From: Neurospora crassa OR74A
Taxonomy: Eukaryota; Ascomycota; Sordariomycetes; Sordariales; Sordariaceae
Reading direction: 5' to 3'
Assembly (NCBI RefSeq): GCF_000182925.2
Contig: NC_026506.1
Coordinates: 1,302,001-1,366,000, forward strand
DNA: 64,000 nucleotides
Numbering within the stretch: position 1 is the stretch's first letter; each line of letters opens with the position of its first letter. The notes beneath the pieces were generated by a model. It was not told where the DNA came from and did not search any database. It saw only the letters and a program-made list of their open reading frames with translations. Shown here one piece after another: positions 31,170 through 43,000 of the stretch. A program made the translations under genes and the position numbers.

Positions 31170-31485
31170 TTATTATTTCTACTTTATATTTCTACTTTAC
31201 GTTTCTACTTTATATTTCTACCTTACGTCTTTACTTTCGTATTTTTATTTATATTTCTACTTTATATTTCTACTCTTATATTTCTATTTTTATATATTTA
31301 TTTTATACTTCACTTCTACGTCTTACATCTACGTTTTATATTTTATATTTGCGTTTTATATTTACGTTTTATATCTTACATTTATATTTTACGTTTATAT
31401 CTTACGTTTTACGTTTGCGTTTTACATTTACATTTTACGTCTTATATTTACATTTTACGTTTCTACTTTATATTTTTAATAATTA
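31170..31485. repeat. Minisatellite of TTTCTACTTTATA/TTTACGTTTTATA units
   Basis: About 12-14 bp units rich in TTTATATTTCTAC and TTTACGTTTTA recur for some 300 bp beside the chromodomain trace. Unit variants differ mainly by CG/TA exchange, as expected of a RIP-altered array. Confidence 0.8.
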
Positions 31486-34400
31486 CTATTCTCCTTTTAC
31501 TACTTAATTAATCTTTATTAACCTAATAGTCGGCCCGCTACTAGTACGCTACTACTATATTTCCTTAACTTTATATTCTTTAAATAGGTCTAAATAATTT
31601 ATATCCTCGTATAAAACCTACGAATTCTCATTATCCGAATACCCCTTCTATTTAACCTAAAACTAACATTAGCAGCCGGATTTATAATACTTTATAATTA
31701 CCTCAATTTCGTACTAAATATTATCCTCCTTAATATTTATAACTTCCCTTCGTAGCGCTACTATAGCGGAATCCTTATAGTACGGCTCTAATAGAATAAT
31801 AGGGAATATTAAGTAGATTCAGTAATATATAGGGAGTATAAGTCGGTATACTATCTTCTTCTCCCTAATAACCTTAGTAATTTAGAAAGGTCCTAAAAAT
31901 TTATTTATTAATTTAGTATTTAAGTAGTATTATTTAATATATTTCGTATTAAGTAAAACTTAATTTCCAATATCGAATTCTTTTAATTTCTGGGCTTTAT
32001 TATACTATTTTATATACCCTTAATTAATAACCTCTAAAATTACTATAATTTCTAATTACTTACAAAATAATTTATTAATCTAATTGGTAGTTACTATTAG
32101 AAGGACCGTCCTCCGCCTTCGCTTCGGATTTATTAGTCCTTAAGAATAATACTTAAAGAGTAATTCCGAAGGGGATTTTCTAATAGCGGTATAGAAATAA
32201 TTATTATACGTCTATTGCATTAGTATAATCTTTTTAATTTAATTAACCTATTCTATATTATAGAAGATCTAAAAGTATAATTCTAAATTCTAGTTTTGCT
32301 TCTCTATTTGTCCGTCCGTTTAGGGATATTAGGCTATACTAAGGCGTTTATAAATATCTAAAAATTTACAATAAGTCTTCCAAAATTAGTTTATAAATAG
32401 GTTGCTTCTATTTAATATAATAGAGTCCGGGAGGCTAAATTATTAAAAAACGTTTTGCTAAAAGAGGAATATAAATTGCCAAACATTAATCGTCTTCTAT
32501 ATAGGGATATATAAAGCATATTTAGTAAAACGGTCAATAATAATAAAAATTATATTATAAATCTAATTAAATATAAAATTAAATAATTTTAATATTCTAG
32601 TAATAAAATTATACAAAATATTTTACTAAGGGATAGTAAGGATAAATAACGATTTTAATAACTTATATAGTTAATGGTTACGAGGTTTGGCTTTCTAGTA
32701 CGCTAAATATTTATAAATATAGGATTTAATATTAATCGTAATAGTAAACCAATAGTAAAATTAATTAATACGCTTTAATATCTTCCTTTAATTTAAGTAT
32801 CTAGCTATCGCTATATTATAGTAAGTATAGAGTAACTCGGCCTACATCCGTTTCGGGACGTAGATTTAATATTAATACTATAGTATTTTATTTTCCCCTA
32901 TTTTCTAATTCTTTATTCATTTCCCCCCTTCACTATTCTTCTATACTTCTTTAATAATAAATAAATCTTCCTTCTACACCTCTAATAATTACTACTTTAA
33001 TAATAGTAATTACTCTTCGTCCTTCCATACCCTCGCTACTATTATATATCCGCCGATATTTTTTATAATAATACCTTTATTTTCCCTCCTTAATTTAACA
33101 GTAGCTTTACTTACAAATTTTACCCTTTTCCTTACTATTCCGTCCTCTCTACTATTACTTTTAATTTCCTTTCGCTTCCTCTCCTCCCTATTTAGCCTAT
33201 CCTCCCCCTACGAATTCCGCCTTTCTTCCCGCAATTTAACCCTTTCATCCTCCAACGCTTAACCTTCTTTTATTTCACTTATATCCTATTACTATTCTCT
33301 CTCCTCCGCCACCGTCTTTTAAACTTCCTTTTTAATTAAAATTATTTATTTTATTAGCGTCCTTAATATTTAATTTTCCTTTATCGCCCAACCCTTCTCT
33401 TCGCTCCCTTCAATAACCTTTATTAATAAGTAATCGCCCCCTACCTCCAATTTTCCTCCTTACAATTACAATTTCCTCGATAGCCTATCCGCTAAATTTA
33501 ACTTTCCCGGACGATATTCAATCTTAAAATTATATACTACTAATTCTAATACCTACTAATTCTACTTCGTACTCACTTATTCCTTATTTTAAAAATATTA
33601 TAAATTTAAATAATCTATAATTATTAAAAATAGTTTATTTATATACAATAAATATTACTTCTACACTTTCAATACTCCTACGATTATTAATAATTCTCTA
33701 TCCCTAACCCTATACTTAATTTCCTCCGGCGATTTCTTCTTCGAGAAGAAAATTATTAGGTGCTACTTATTGTTATATAATTATATAAAAACCGCTCCGA
33801 TTACGAAGTCCAATACGTCCGTCTCTATTCGGATTTATAACGCTAGGTCGAAATAATATAATATAGGAACTTTCTAAAATAGTTTTTTAAATTCCTCGAA
33901 TACTTCTTCTACTTCCGCTATAAATTCGAACAGCTTCCGTTTATCCCCCTTTAATAACTCCATTAGGGGTATAGTTACTTTAGAGTATAATATTACAAAG
34001 TATTAATAAAACCCTATAAACCTTAAAAAAACTTAAATATTATAAACGTTCGTTAGAACTTCCTATTCTATAATTACTATTACCCTCTTTAAATTTATTA
34101 ATATACTTTTTGGGGAGATAATATATCCTAAGAACAATACCCGTTTTATATAAAATTCGTATTTACTTAGATTTATATAGAGGTTATAATCCTATAATCG
34201 TTGAAGGACTTCCTTAATGTAATTAATATAATCTTCTTTATTTTTACTATAAATTAGGATATTATTAAAGTAAATAATATATATTATATTTATTAGCCCT
34301 ACTAATATATTATTAATATACATTTAAAATATTACTAGTATATTCGTTAATCCTATTAATATAATTAAGAATTTATAGTGCCTGTACTTCGTACGAAACG

Positions 34401-37099
34401 CCGTCTTCTCTTTATTTCTCTTTCGAATCTAAATTTAATAGTATATATCCTTTAAATCTAATTTTATAAAGACCTTAGCTAATAATAATTAATTAAAAAT
34501 TTCTTAAATAAGGGGTAATACTGTCCGATTTTTCTTTATAACTTTATTTAACGCCCTAAAATTAATATAGAGTTTTAATTTTTTACCCTTCTTCAGAATA
34601 AAAATAATAGAGGTACCCGCTAGATTAATAGAGGGACAAATCTATCCTTTTTAGAATATTTCTACTAATTATTTATATAATATTTCTAATTCCTTAATAT
34701 TTAATATATAAATCGGTCCTTAAAGCGCTAACTCCCCTTTAATTAAATTAATATAATACTCTAGCTAGTTATATTAGGGTAGGAGTATAGCCGAAGCTTC
34801 GAATATCGATTAGAATTCTTCGTACTCCAGCAGAATAATTAATTTAAAGATAGTAAATTCGCCTTTTATTTCCTTTAGTAATTCTAAGGGTTATAATAGC
34901 GCTAGTTCTACAAGGGGTACTAGGGCAGGGTAAATGCTATTAAATATTATTCGAAAAACCTTTACTAGGAGGGTAGGGATTAAAGGCGATTCGGTAGATT
35001 CTATTATAATAAGTAGGGCTACGAGCTTTAATACTAAAGAAGAGGGGATTTTGAATAGGATATTCGTATATACAGGAAGGTAGAAACCTTCTTCTACCCT
35101 TACTATTTCCCGAAGGTTTAATAGTAGAATTAAATTCTACTAAAGCCCTACTAGGACGGCTATAGTATTATATACTTCCTTCGCTAGTACTATATTTAAT
35201 ACGAGATCGCCGGCTTTAATATAAAACCGAAACGATTATTACTATTAATTAATATTAGGGTTCTACTTATAAAGCTAGGGGTAATTAAGGATAATTTCTA
35301 CGGCCGGGGATTTAATTATAATAAAAGTAATTCGCTTCGTCCGCTTAGTACTATAAAAATTATATATTTTTATAAAATAGGTAATTGTACTATATATAGG
35401 AATAGGCCGAAGGGAGAAATTAATAAGATAATAGGGTACCGGATTAATTTTTACGTTCGATAGAAGTAAATGCCTATTAATTAAGTTTAATTCCGCGCCC
35501 AAATCTATTAACCCTTATATACTCTACTAATCTCTATAAATCTTTACTAATAACCTCGTCTCTAGGTATATTTACAATCCACCTACATTATCCTAAGCAG
35601 TTACAACCGCCGCTTTAGCCGCAATTAGCTTAGTATTTACTCTATACAAAGGGGTATTTATAAGAATAGGGTAATTCCGTACTAAATAGCCAACCTAATT
35701 ACAATTGTAATAGGCTCGGTTCGGGTATATTACTACGAAATAGCCTATTATACTATATTTATAGTAAGTATTTAGTAACTTCAATTAAGTATACTAATTA
35801 TACATATAGTTTTTTTAATAATAAAAGGAATAAATAAGATTAGGGTTTATTTAGAAAGTAGTAAGGGGGTAACGGAGAAAGTCGGAGGGATTATTATTAT
35901 AGGACGATTAAGAAAGAGTATTTAAAGAGGAAGTAGGAGGGTACGAAAATAAAAAAGACGACGGAATATACTTTAAAGATATCTAATTTTAATAATATAA
36001 TACGGATAATTTAATATTCTTTAAACCTTCTAACTATTTTATATACGCTATTATTTCGTTTATTATATTAATATTAGCCGTTAAAAAAATACTTTATTTA
36101 AAAAGGGGGTACAATTGGTTAACCTAAATAACAATCCGAATATATTTTAATTAATTATATAATAAATTAAATTCTTTAGTATAATAACAGTTATAAAAGT
36201 TACGAACGGTTTCCGAAGCACTTTACTATATACATTCGAATTTATTAAAAGCGGATCGTTCAATAGCCTAGGTATTACTATTATATTTAATTTCTAAGAA
36301 AGTATAGAGGTCGTTCTATGTAGGTATATTATAAATAATATTATACCCGGGCTTACTATAGAGAATTAATATATATTTAATTTATATATTCTTAGGATTA
36401 CCCTTAATATAACTAACGGCGAATAAGAGGGAAGTACGGGGGTACTCTTAGAAATATATATTAATATTATAGAAATAATTTTATAATTATAAGAAGCTTT
36501 TACTAATAAATTTAGTAATATTATATTTAGGACAGTGCTTAGTATAAATTAATATAGCTATAATTAATAAAGGAGTAATTATAGTAATAGCTACTAACGA
36601 AGGGGTAGTAAGGGAAGTTATAGTAGAAATACGAATTTAATTATAAAAGAGGTAATTTTAATAATAAAACCTAGTAAGGATAGGAGGGTAATTTCCTACT
36701 AAATTTTATTCGGCGAGGCTAACGAAAGTAAGCTATTCTTACTAAAATATATACAAAGGGAAGTAATTAAGGAGGAGTTTAATTATAATAAACTAAAATT
36801 CGAATAATTACTATTTATATACGAATTTATTAGCTTCTAAGGTTTGGGGGTACAAATAGAAAGCCCGGAGCGGTATAAGGGGGTAATCTTTATTACTATT
36901 TTCTTCAATAAATTTTATAGTAGGTTAGCATTATTATAATAAAGGTAGAGGAGGTTGGATTATTTTAATTATAATAACTATAAGGGTAGTAATATAAGAG
37001 GGACGAGGAGTAGTTTTAGCGGTACGAGAAATAAACCAGCCGCTACGTATATATATTTTAATAATATCGGCTCAACTCCCGGAAGAAGAACTATTAATT

Positions 37100-37439
37100 T
37101 ATTAGGAACGTAGGCGAAAGGTAGGCTAAAGTGATTACGGTCGTAGCTATACGTAGGGAATAGTAAATTAGGGGTTAATCTAAAAATATATTAATAGCTA
37201 CCGACTATAATAAACTACGCTCCATTGAACCTCTTTTATACCTATACAAACTCTATTCATCCGCTAACGAGCGTTATAGAACCTCGTACTAGTTTAACGC
37301 TTCGGCGCGGTGCTAGATTATCCTTCCCGCGAGCCCGACCCGATATGGGCGTTATCGTTAATAATCCTACGCGTCGGTTGACGAAGGGGAGCAGCAGCCA
37401 CTGAGGTGCTTCTGTGCACGAGCTCTTAGCCTCCTGACA
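37100..37439 (-). repeat. LTR of the gypsy element (element 5' end)
   Basis: Partner of 28301-28640. Its right half is clearly less AT-rich than the matching part of the other LTR, so the RIP gradient ends inside this repeat. Confidence 0.92.
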
Positions 37440-37599
37440 GATGTACCCTACCTACCTATGTAAGTGAATAAAAGCTTTTTGTGTTGTGATGTGATGTTAG
37501 TGGATGAGTGGTGAAGCTGGGGCATAAAATAAAATAAGATAAGTGTGGCTTGGATGGCTTGGGAAAAATAAATTTGAGAAAAATTTGATGGATGGCTAG

Positions 37600-37600
<1 letters not shown>

Positions 37601-37649
<49 letters not shown>
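37601..37649. repeat. TAAG tetranucleotide microsatellite, about 12 units
   Basis: Perfect GTAA/TAAG repeats lie 160 bp right of the retroelement. Confidence 0.94.
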
Positions 37650-37676
37650 GGCTCTTTGCTACCTACCCTAGGCAGG

Positions 37677-37699
37677 GGACTACACTAGTAGTGTAGTCC
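37677..37699. repeat. Perfect 11 bp inverted repeat with one-base centre
   Basis: GGACTACACTA-G-TAGTGTAGTCC is an exact hairpin or dyad. No coding or promoter context explains it. Confidence 0.85.
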
Positions 37700-38112
37700 A
37701 GTAAATGCAAAAGATTCATAGAGACCAATTTGAAGCTACCTACCCATCCACTGTTTGGAGATGATCTGCATTGTGTTAGACTGTACTATGCAGTATGGAC
37801 TGCACAGTACAGAGTTGAGCTGGGACTCCCCTGGTTATCGAGGCTTGGGGACCGTTGATCTTGTTCCCTTGAAGTGGTATGGCCCATGGCAAGCCTGGAT
37901 TGGTGCGGTGCTAGGTGCAGGACCGTGCAGTGGTTGACACTTTGTTTGGTCAAGTGATGCGGGCTTGAATACTTGTTGGCGTGGATGGTGTGGACGGACG
38001 GCCTTGGTTGACGTGGAAATTTCGCGGAGTCACCGAAAGCCATGAGTGGATGGATGGATGGACGGCTGGACGCGGTGTGGTGGTTGGGGTGATGAAGAGA
38101 CGGAAAAGAAGG

Positions 38113-38120
38113 TATAAATA
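38113..38120 (+). promoter_or_regulatory. TATA box of the Cys-rich GPI protein gene
   Basis: TATAAATA lies 201 bp before the ATG at 38321, followed by a C/T-rich leader; position and sequence are typical. Confidence 0.45.
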
Positions 38121-38320
38121 GTTCATCGCGTCCAGACTTGCCGGTGGGTTACACCTTTCCTGGTCGAGATTATAAGTCTGGTGTTCTTACTCCCAGCTTC
38201 AGACTTCTCGACCAACCAACCAACCCTTCGCCCAGGCGTGAGCTCAGCTCCACAGCGACTTCACTCACTATTATCTCCTTGTTCTCATAACCGAAAGACG
38301 ACAATTAAGCCCAAGGAAAG

Positions 38321-39651
38321 ATGCGCATGCAAACTCTAGCCGCCCGCGCCCTCTTAGGCGGCTTCGCCTACGAACGGCTTCCCACCGTGCCTGGTACCTC
38401 GCCCAACCCAAACCAACAAGGTCTCGTTGCCATCGGTACCGGTAGCAATGCGGCGGGTTGTGGTATAGGAGAGACGACATGTGGAATCGGGTGTATGCCG
38501 TTGGCTAGTACCTGCTGTTCTGGGTATGTGATTGATCCATCCAACTCTTGTGGCGGAAAAAGAAACAAAAGGGTGCTGCTATGCGGACGATGATGGGCTG
38601 ACGCTTCTTGACCATATTCTAGAAAAGGATACTGCGACCCAGGCGAATACTGCACCGTAAGGGATACCTGTTGTCCGATTGGCAAGACCTGTTCGCCTGG
38701 TGGTGGGTGTGATGCTGGAAAGGTACTTTGTGGTCATGGGTAAGAAACTAGCTGCCGTTTCCCAGGTCCTTTCGCGATCAAAGTCAAAGTCAATCCTGAT
38801 ACTGACTCTTTGTTCTCTCTCTTTATAGTTGTATGCCCGCGGGCGCCGTTTGCTGTCCCGACCATGGCTATTGTGACGCCGGCGAAGTTTGTACTGACCA
38901 CGGAACTTGCGCTGTTGGTTCAGGCGGTGGAGGTAGCGGAGGCGGGGGCGGTAGTGGAGGAGGAGGAGGAGGAGGAGGAAGTGGTGGTAGCGGTTCCAAC
39001 ACCTGCAGTGCCGCCGGAAAGGAAAACTGTGATGTCGGCTGGTGCATGCCGCTGGGAAGTGTCTGCTGCGCTACCGGCGAAGGGTGGTATTGCGATGTGA
39101 GTTGACCCCTTTGACAAGCCAGTCGATTTCCTTTTCGTATAAAAAGCAACTGACGGGAATAAACCATCCAGTCCGGCTTCTACTGCACAGAAACCGGCTG
39201 CTGCAGAAATGGTAGGACCTGCAGCAGTTCAGGAGGCAGCGGCTCTGGCGGAGGTGGCAATGGCGGTGGTTCCAATCCTGCGCCCACGACGACAACTCGG
39301 ACGCAGGCACCGGCGGTGACATCGTCTTCTTCTTCTTCTTCTTCTTCCGTCGCCGCGCCACCAGTGCAGACAGAGGATTCTGCTAGCGGCGGTGGCCGCC
39401 CGGGATCGACGATGCCGGTTCGTCCAACTCTCAGCGTCGATGATGGGACTGATGGTGTGACTACACCGTCTAGCACGCCGACGAGCTCCACAACGTCAAG
39501 TTCTTTGACTTCGACGCGGGCTGCGCAGTCCACGGGACTTTCGGCGGGAGATGTTACGCAGCCGGGAGGAGCTGGTGTGCTGTCGGTATCGGTCGGGCTG
39601 GTTTTAACTGCGGTTGTAGGAATGGTTGGCTTCATGCTCCCTATTCTTTGA
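38321..39651 (+). CDS. Cys-rich surface protein with probable GPI anchor, four exons, 355 aa
   Basis: Exons are 38321-38523, 38623-38739, 38829-39096 and 39172-39651; the phases close. The start (MRMQTLAARALLGGFAYERL) could be a weak signal peptide. The body has repeated short Cys modules: CGIGCMPLASTCC, CDPGEYCTVRDTCCPIGKTC, CMPAGAVCCPDHGYCDAGEVC, CDVGWCMPLGSVCC and YCTETGCCRNGRTCSSSGG. They share a C-x3-4-C-...-CC-...-C spacing and are joined by Gly/Ser-rich linkers. Then comes a Ser/Thr-rich stalk, likely O-glycosylated, and a hydrophobic end (SVSVGLVLTAVVGMVGFML) fitting a GPI signal. Family knowledge: such Cys-module, stalk, GPI proteins sit in the fungal cell wall; the ligand is unknown. 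Introns fall near module borders, so modules may have multiplied by exon duplication. I do not recognise a named family. Confidence 0.8.
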
Positions 39652-40073
39652 AACGAGGTGTGCATCGGCCAATATCTTGTTTGATATGACCTTAATTGCT
39701 GGGGACGAGGATGAAAAAAAGTTGCTTCAGGAGGCATTGGGGCAGTTCGAGATCACTTCGTGTTTCATCGCAGGCAAACAGCCAGCTTTTGAATACGCGC
39801 TCTATTAAAAACATAAAATGAACATCTACCCAGACTAAACAACGCAAAAGTGCCTATGTAACCACTCCCCCAACGCCAACTTGATGATCTCGCTTGTTCC
39901 TATCAAAAACCGCCCCAGTTCACCTATAGCACCATTTCAACCAGTATTCTAATTCCCCTGTTTCACCTTTATAGCAAGTTATAGCAAAGTTAGAGCAAGT
40001 CTAGGACCACCAGCCACCCAAGCTTTCGATGAACCATATCCCAACGTCCTGTTTTCATCTCCCTAAAGACTGT
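39652..40073. other. Intergenic between convergent 3' ends
   Basis: About 420 bp holding the terminators of the Cys-rich gene (plus) and TOR (minus). Nothing else seen. Confidence 0.5.
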
Positions 40074-43000
40074 CTACCAGAAACTGCACCATCCTATGTA
40101 GTGCTGGCACAGGTTCTCAAGCTTGGTGGCCTCGATGATCAGCTTGTTGACCTGATCAGTAACATTGAGCTCCTCATGAGGCTTGAAGTCGCGACCAGTG
40201 AGCTTCTGCTGCACACGGTCCAAGACCTCGAGGGCGCGCGCGTTCTGAACCTCCTGTTGCTCTTGCTGGTTGTTTCCATGGCCATTAACCATGCTGCTAC
40301 CAGTCGGATAGATGGCAGACGAATTGGTGCGGGCACGGGAGCGTCCGGGGTTAGCGGACATCCCCATTCCATGCCCATCCGCACCAGGAGCAGCCTGCGC
40401 GGCAAGGAACTCGGTGGGTGCCACGGGAGCGTCAAGGATTGATGGCCTGCGGGCGCGCGGACCAGGGCCACCGGGCATGGCGACCTCTCGCTCGGCGTTG
40501 AAGTTGGGACCAGGCGGGCTGGTGGGGTTGGTCAAGCGCCAGTTGAGCAAAGGATCGTGAATGAACTATTTCGCGTATCAGTTAGCGATCCCGTTAAGAA
40601 AGGAACATAGCAAAGGATACTTACAGCTTCAAGGACAGCCATGACACTCTCCTTGTTCTCGCGCAACACCCTCATCACATGCTCACAGGTGGTACGGAAA
40701 CTACCCTCTATGTTACTAACTTCCATAGCATATGTGAGCATGCGAGTCAGTCTGAACGGCACCCGCTCAGGATACTTCTCGCGCTTCATGGCTACTTCGA
40801 AGCAGTCACCGAAATCAATGTGGATGATCTTGCCCGTGATACGGTCAAGCATCAAGTTGCTAGGATGGCGATCACCCAAGCCGAGGATGTAGCCGACCAT
40901 CGACATGACACCAAGAGAACGTGTGTAGTTTGTTCTCCGATCCAGCCAGGCCTCAGAAGACTTGCTCTTCAGCCACAGGACACGGTACAGATCTTGGCCA
41001 GTGGTATTATCAAGAGCATATCCAAAGACCTCAACCTTTTGCATAAGCGTAAGGTTGTCGTAGTCGGGAGCCATCTGCAACATGATACGATGCTCAATGT
41101 TAAGGAGAATTTTTCTGGAATCTCTGTACTCCCGAATCAACTGATGGACAGTGTCACTGTTGGGGACCCAGCCGAGAAGACCAGAGTTCTGTGAAAGGGG
41201 AATAGCCGGGTATCGCTGAATATTGAGGTGTCGTTTGAAGCATTCCGAGTCGTTGGCCAACAAAGTATTGCAAAGACCGAACAGCTGCATGACACGCTCA
41301 TCTTGGCGGATATCTTCGTGTCCCTTGAGAAGGAAAGTGTATGTCTTGCCGTCGCTGCCAACGATATCGAGCTTGCGAGGCCGCTGTTTGGAGCTGATCA
41401 CGCTGAAGGTGGCGTCAAAAGACATGATCCTAACAACCTCCTGGCCACTGCGGTACGTTCCGGGCACAGCAAGTTCGAGATCCTTGGCGTTTAGCAAATT
41501 AGGCGAGCAGTAAGCCAACTCGAGGGAGGTCATCTGCGGAAGTTGGCGGGTGATACGACGGAACACCGTGTAGTACAGGTCCCATGCCTGGTTAAGGTCA
41601 TTGGAGTCTTGCGTCTCTTGATACTGACGGCACCAATCCCGCGCTTCGCTCAGATCACGGCCAAAGGTCTGGGCGAAAGAGATCTCTCTAAGGGTTTGCG
41701 GGCCAGCCTCCAGCAACTCGTGAAGCGGCTCGAGAGTGGCAAACATGCCCTCGATGTTGTGGTCGCCAAAGTACAAGCGCGAAGCTTCCTCGAGGGCCTC
41801 GTGCCACAACTCGTGCCAGAGCACTGCGACGCGAATGAGCTCACCACTGACAATCTCCGCTTGCTCAACAAGCCGGAGACTGTGCTGACGCATACTTTCA
41901 AGAATTTGGTTGGCCGACCGTACCCTACGCGTGTTGTGCCAGGACTTTCTTGCGACTGTCAACGGATACACCAACGCCTGGGGGTGAGCACGACCAACGT
42001 CGGCTAATAACCCATGGACTGACTGCTGCACCCTCTTGTGAGGCTGGTTGATTCTGGCGATCAACTGGGGTATGACCTCAAGCCAGGTATCAACACTAAC
42101 ACGCGTAAACCCTTCAGTGACGGCGTTATGGACATCAATGTGGCCACCGTGTGTGAGCCACAAAGCCAAGAGGCGCAGAGTGTCCTGCAAAGAGCTGCCA
42201 GAGGACAGCGCGATGGATTCAAAGAATCCGCGAACAGCAGGCACCACGTATTGAATGATGTAATTCTGCTCCCCATTGTTGCGCACATCAACCTCACGGT
42301 TTCCTGTCAGGTACTGAACGACTTCGAAGTTGGCCAGAGCCCATGCGTGCCAAGCCTTGTACCACTTGTTGTTGTAGTGGGTAGCCTTGTAGTAGCAGTC
42401 AAGGACTTCGGCGCGGTACCTCTGCTGCCAATCGTCCTTGTTCAGCGAGACCATCCACTCACCCTGGCGTAGATAGCACTTGGCCAGCAAGACAGTCTGC
42501 TCAAGCCAGTGTTTCTGTGCCTGTGGATGCATCATCTCTTCATTGAACTCGGCAAACCCTGGCTGGTTTTGCACCTCCATGCCGTTCTGTGCATGGGCAG
42601 CCATGTGCATACGCGAGGTTTCAACGCGGTGCGCAGTCTCCTGCGTGAACCTCTGCAGGCAGTACAGCGTCTTCTCGGCAACCCTGTGCTCCGAATTGCG
42701 GAATCCTGGTGACTGTCCAATCTCCCACTGGAACTTCAGAACCGCATACAAGATCGGAGACGCGATTCTGTTGCCGACCGAGCCCGGATGGCGATCGTGC
42801 CAGTAGGGAATGACAGAGTCCAATGGCGAGTCGGTTCCAATAAGCTGCTTGAGTGACTTTTCGGCGAGTCCCATGCGGCCCGACTTGCGACAAAGGTTGG
42901 CAAACTTGGTCCACATATGCATGTTCTCCTGCGGAGTCATGACAAGCGATCTCAAACGCAGCATGCGTTGCCATACCTCGACATTGCGCTGGCAGCCCTT

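Larger units (their letters stand above)
28301..37439 (-). mobile_element. Ty3/gypsy chromovirus LTR retrotransposon, RIP-degraded fossil
   Basis: The element is 9.1 kb, bounded by 340 bp direct LTRs (28301-28640 and 37100-37439) that start TGTCAG and end in the complementary CTGACA form. The 5 bp flanks, AATAT and GATGT, differ only by RIP-type transitions. Coding traces run on the minus strand in chromovirus order: gag with zinc-knuckle-like region (about 35680-35790), aspartic protease (about 35275-35510), reverse transcriptase (about 34150-34750), RNase H (about 33500-33870), integrase (about 32000-33000) and chromodomain (about 31600-31720). A purine tract (C-run on plus) abuts the 28.6 kb LTR, placing the element's 3' end there. 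It looks structurally whole but carries many dozens of breaks in every frame. CpA and TpG are nearly absent while TpA is abundant, the signature of RIP. The damage is heavy, so the copy is old or was hit through several sexual cycles. Confidence 0.93.
37440..38320. other. Intergenic between the island and the Cys-rich gene
   Basis: This contains a GTAA microsatellite, a 23 bp inverted repeat, and the promoter of the gene at 38321. TATAAATA at 38113-38120 is a likely TATA box about 200 bp before the ATG. No gene seen. Confidence 0.5.

Noticed and set aside
28301-37439. Intact viral or transposon protein genes
   Set aside because: Traces of all domains exist, but every frame is broken many times; only a fossil call is justified.
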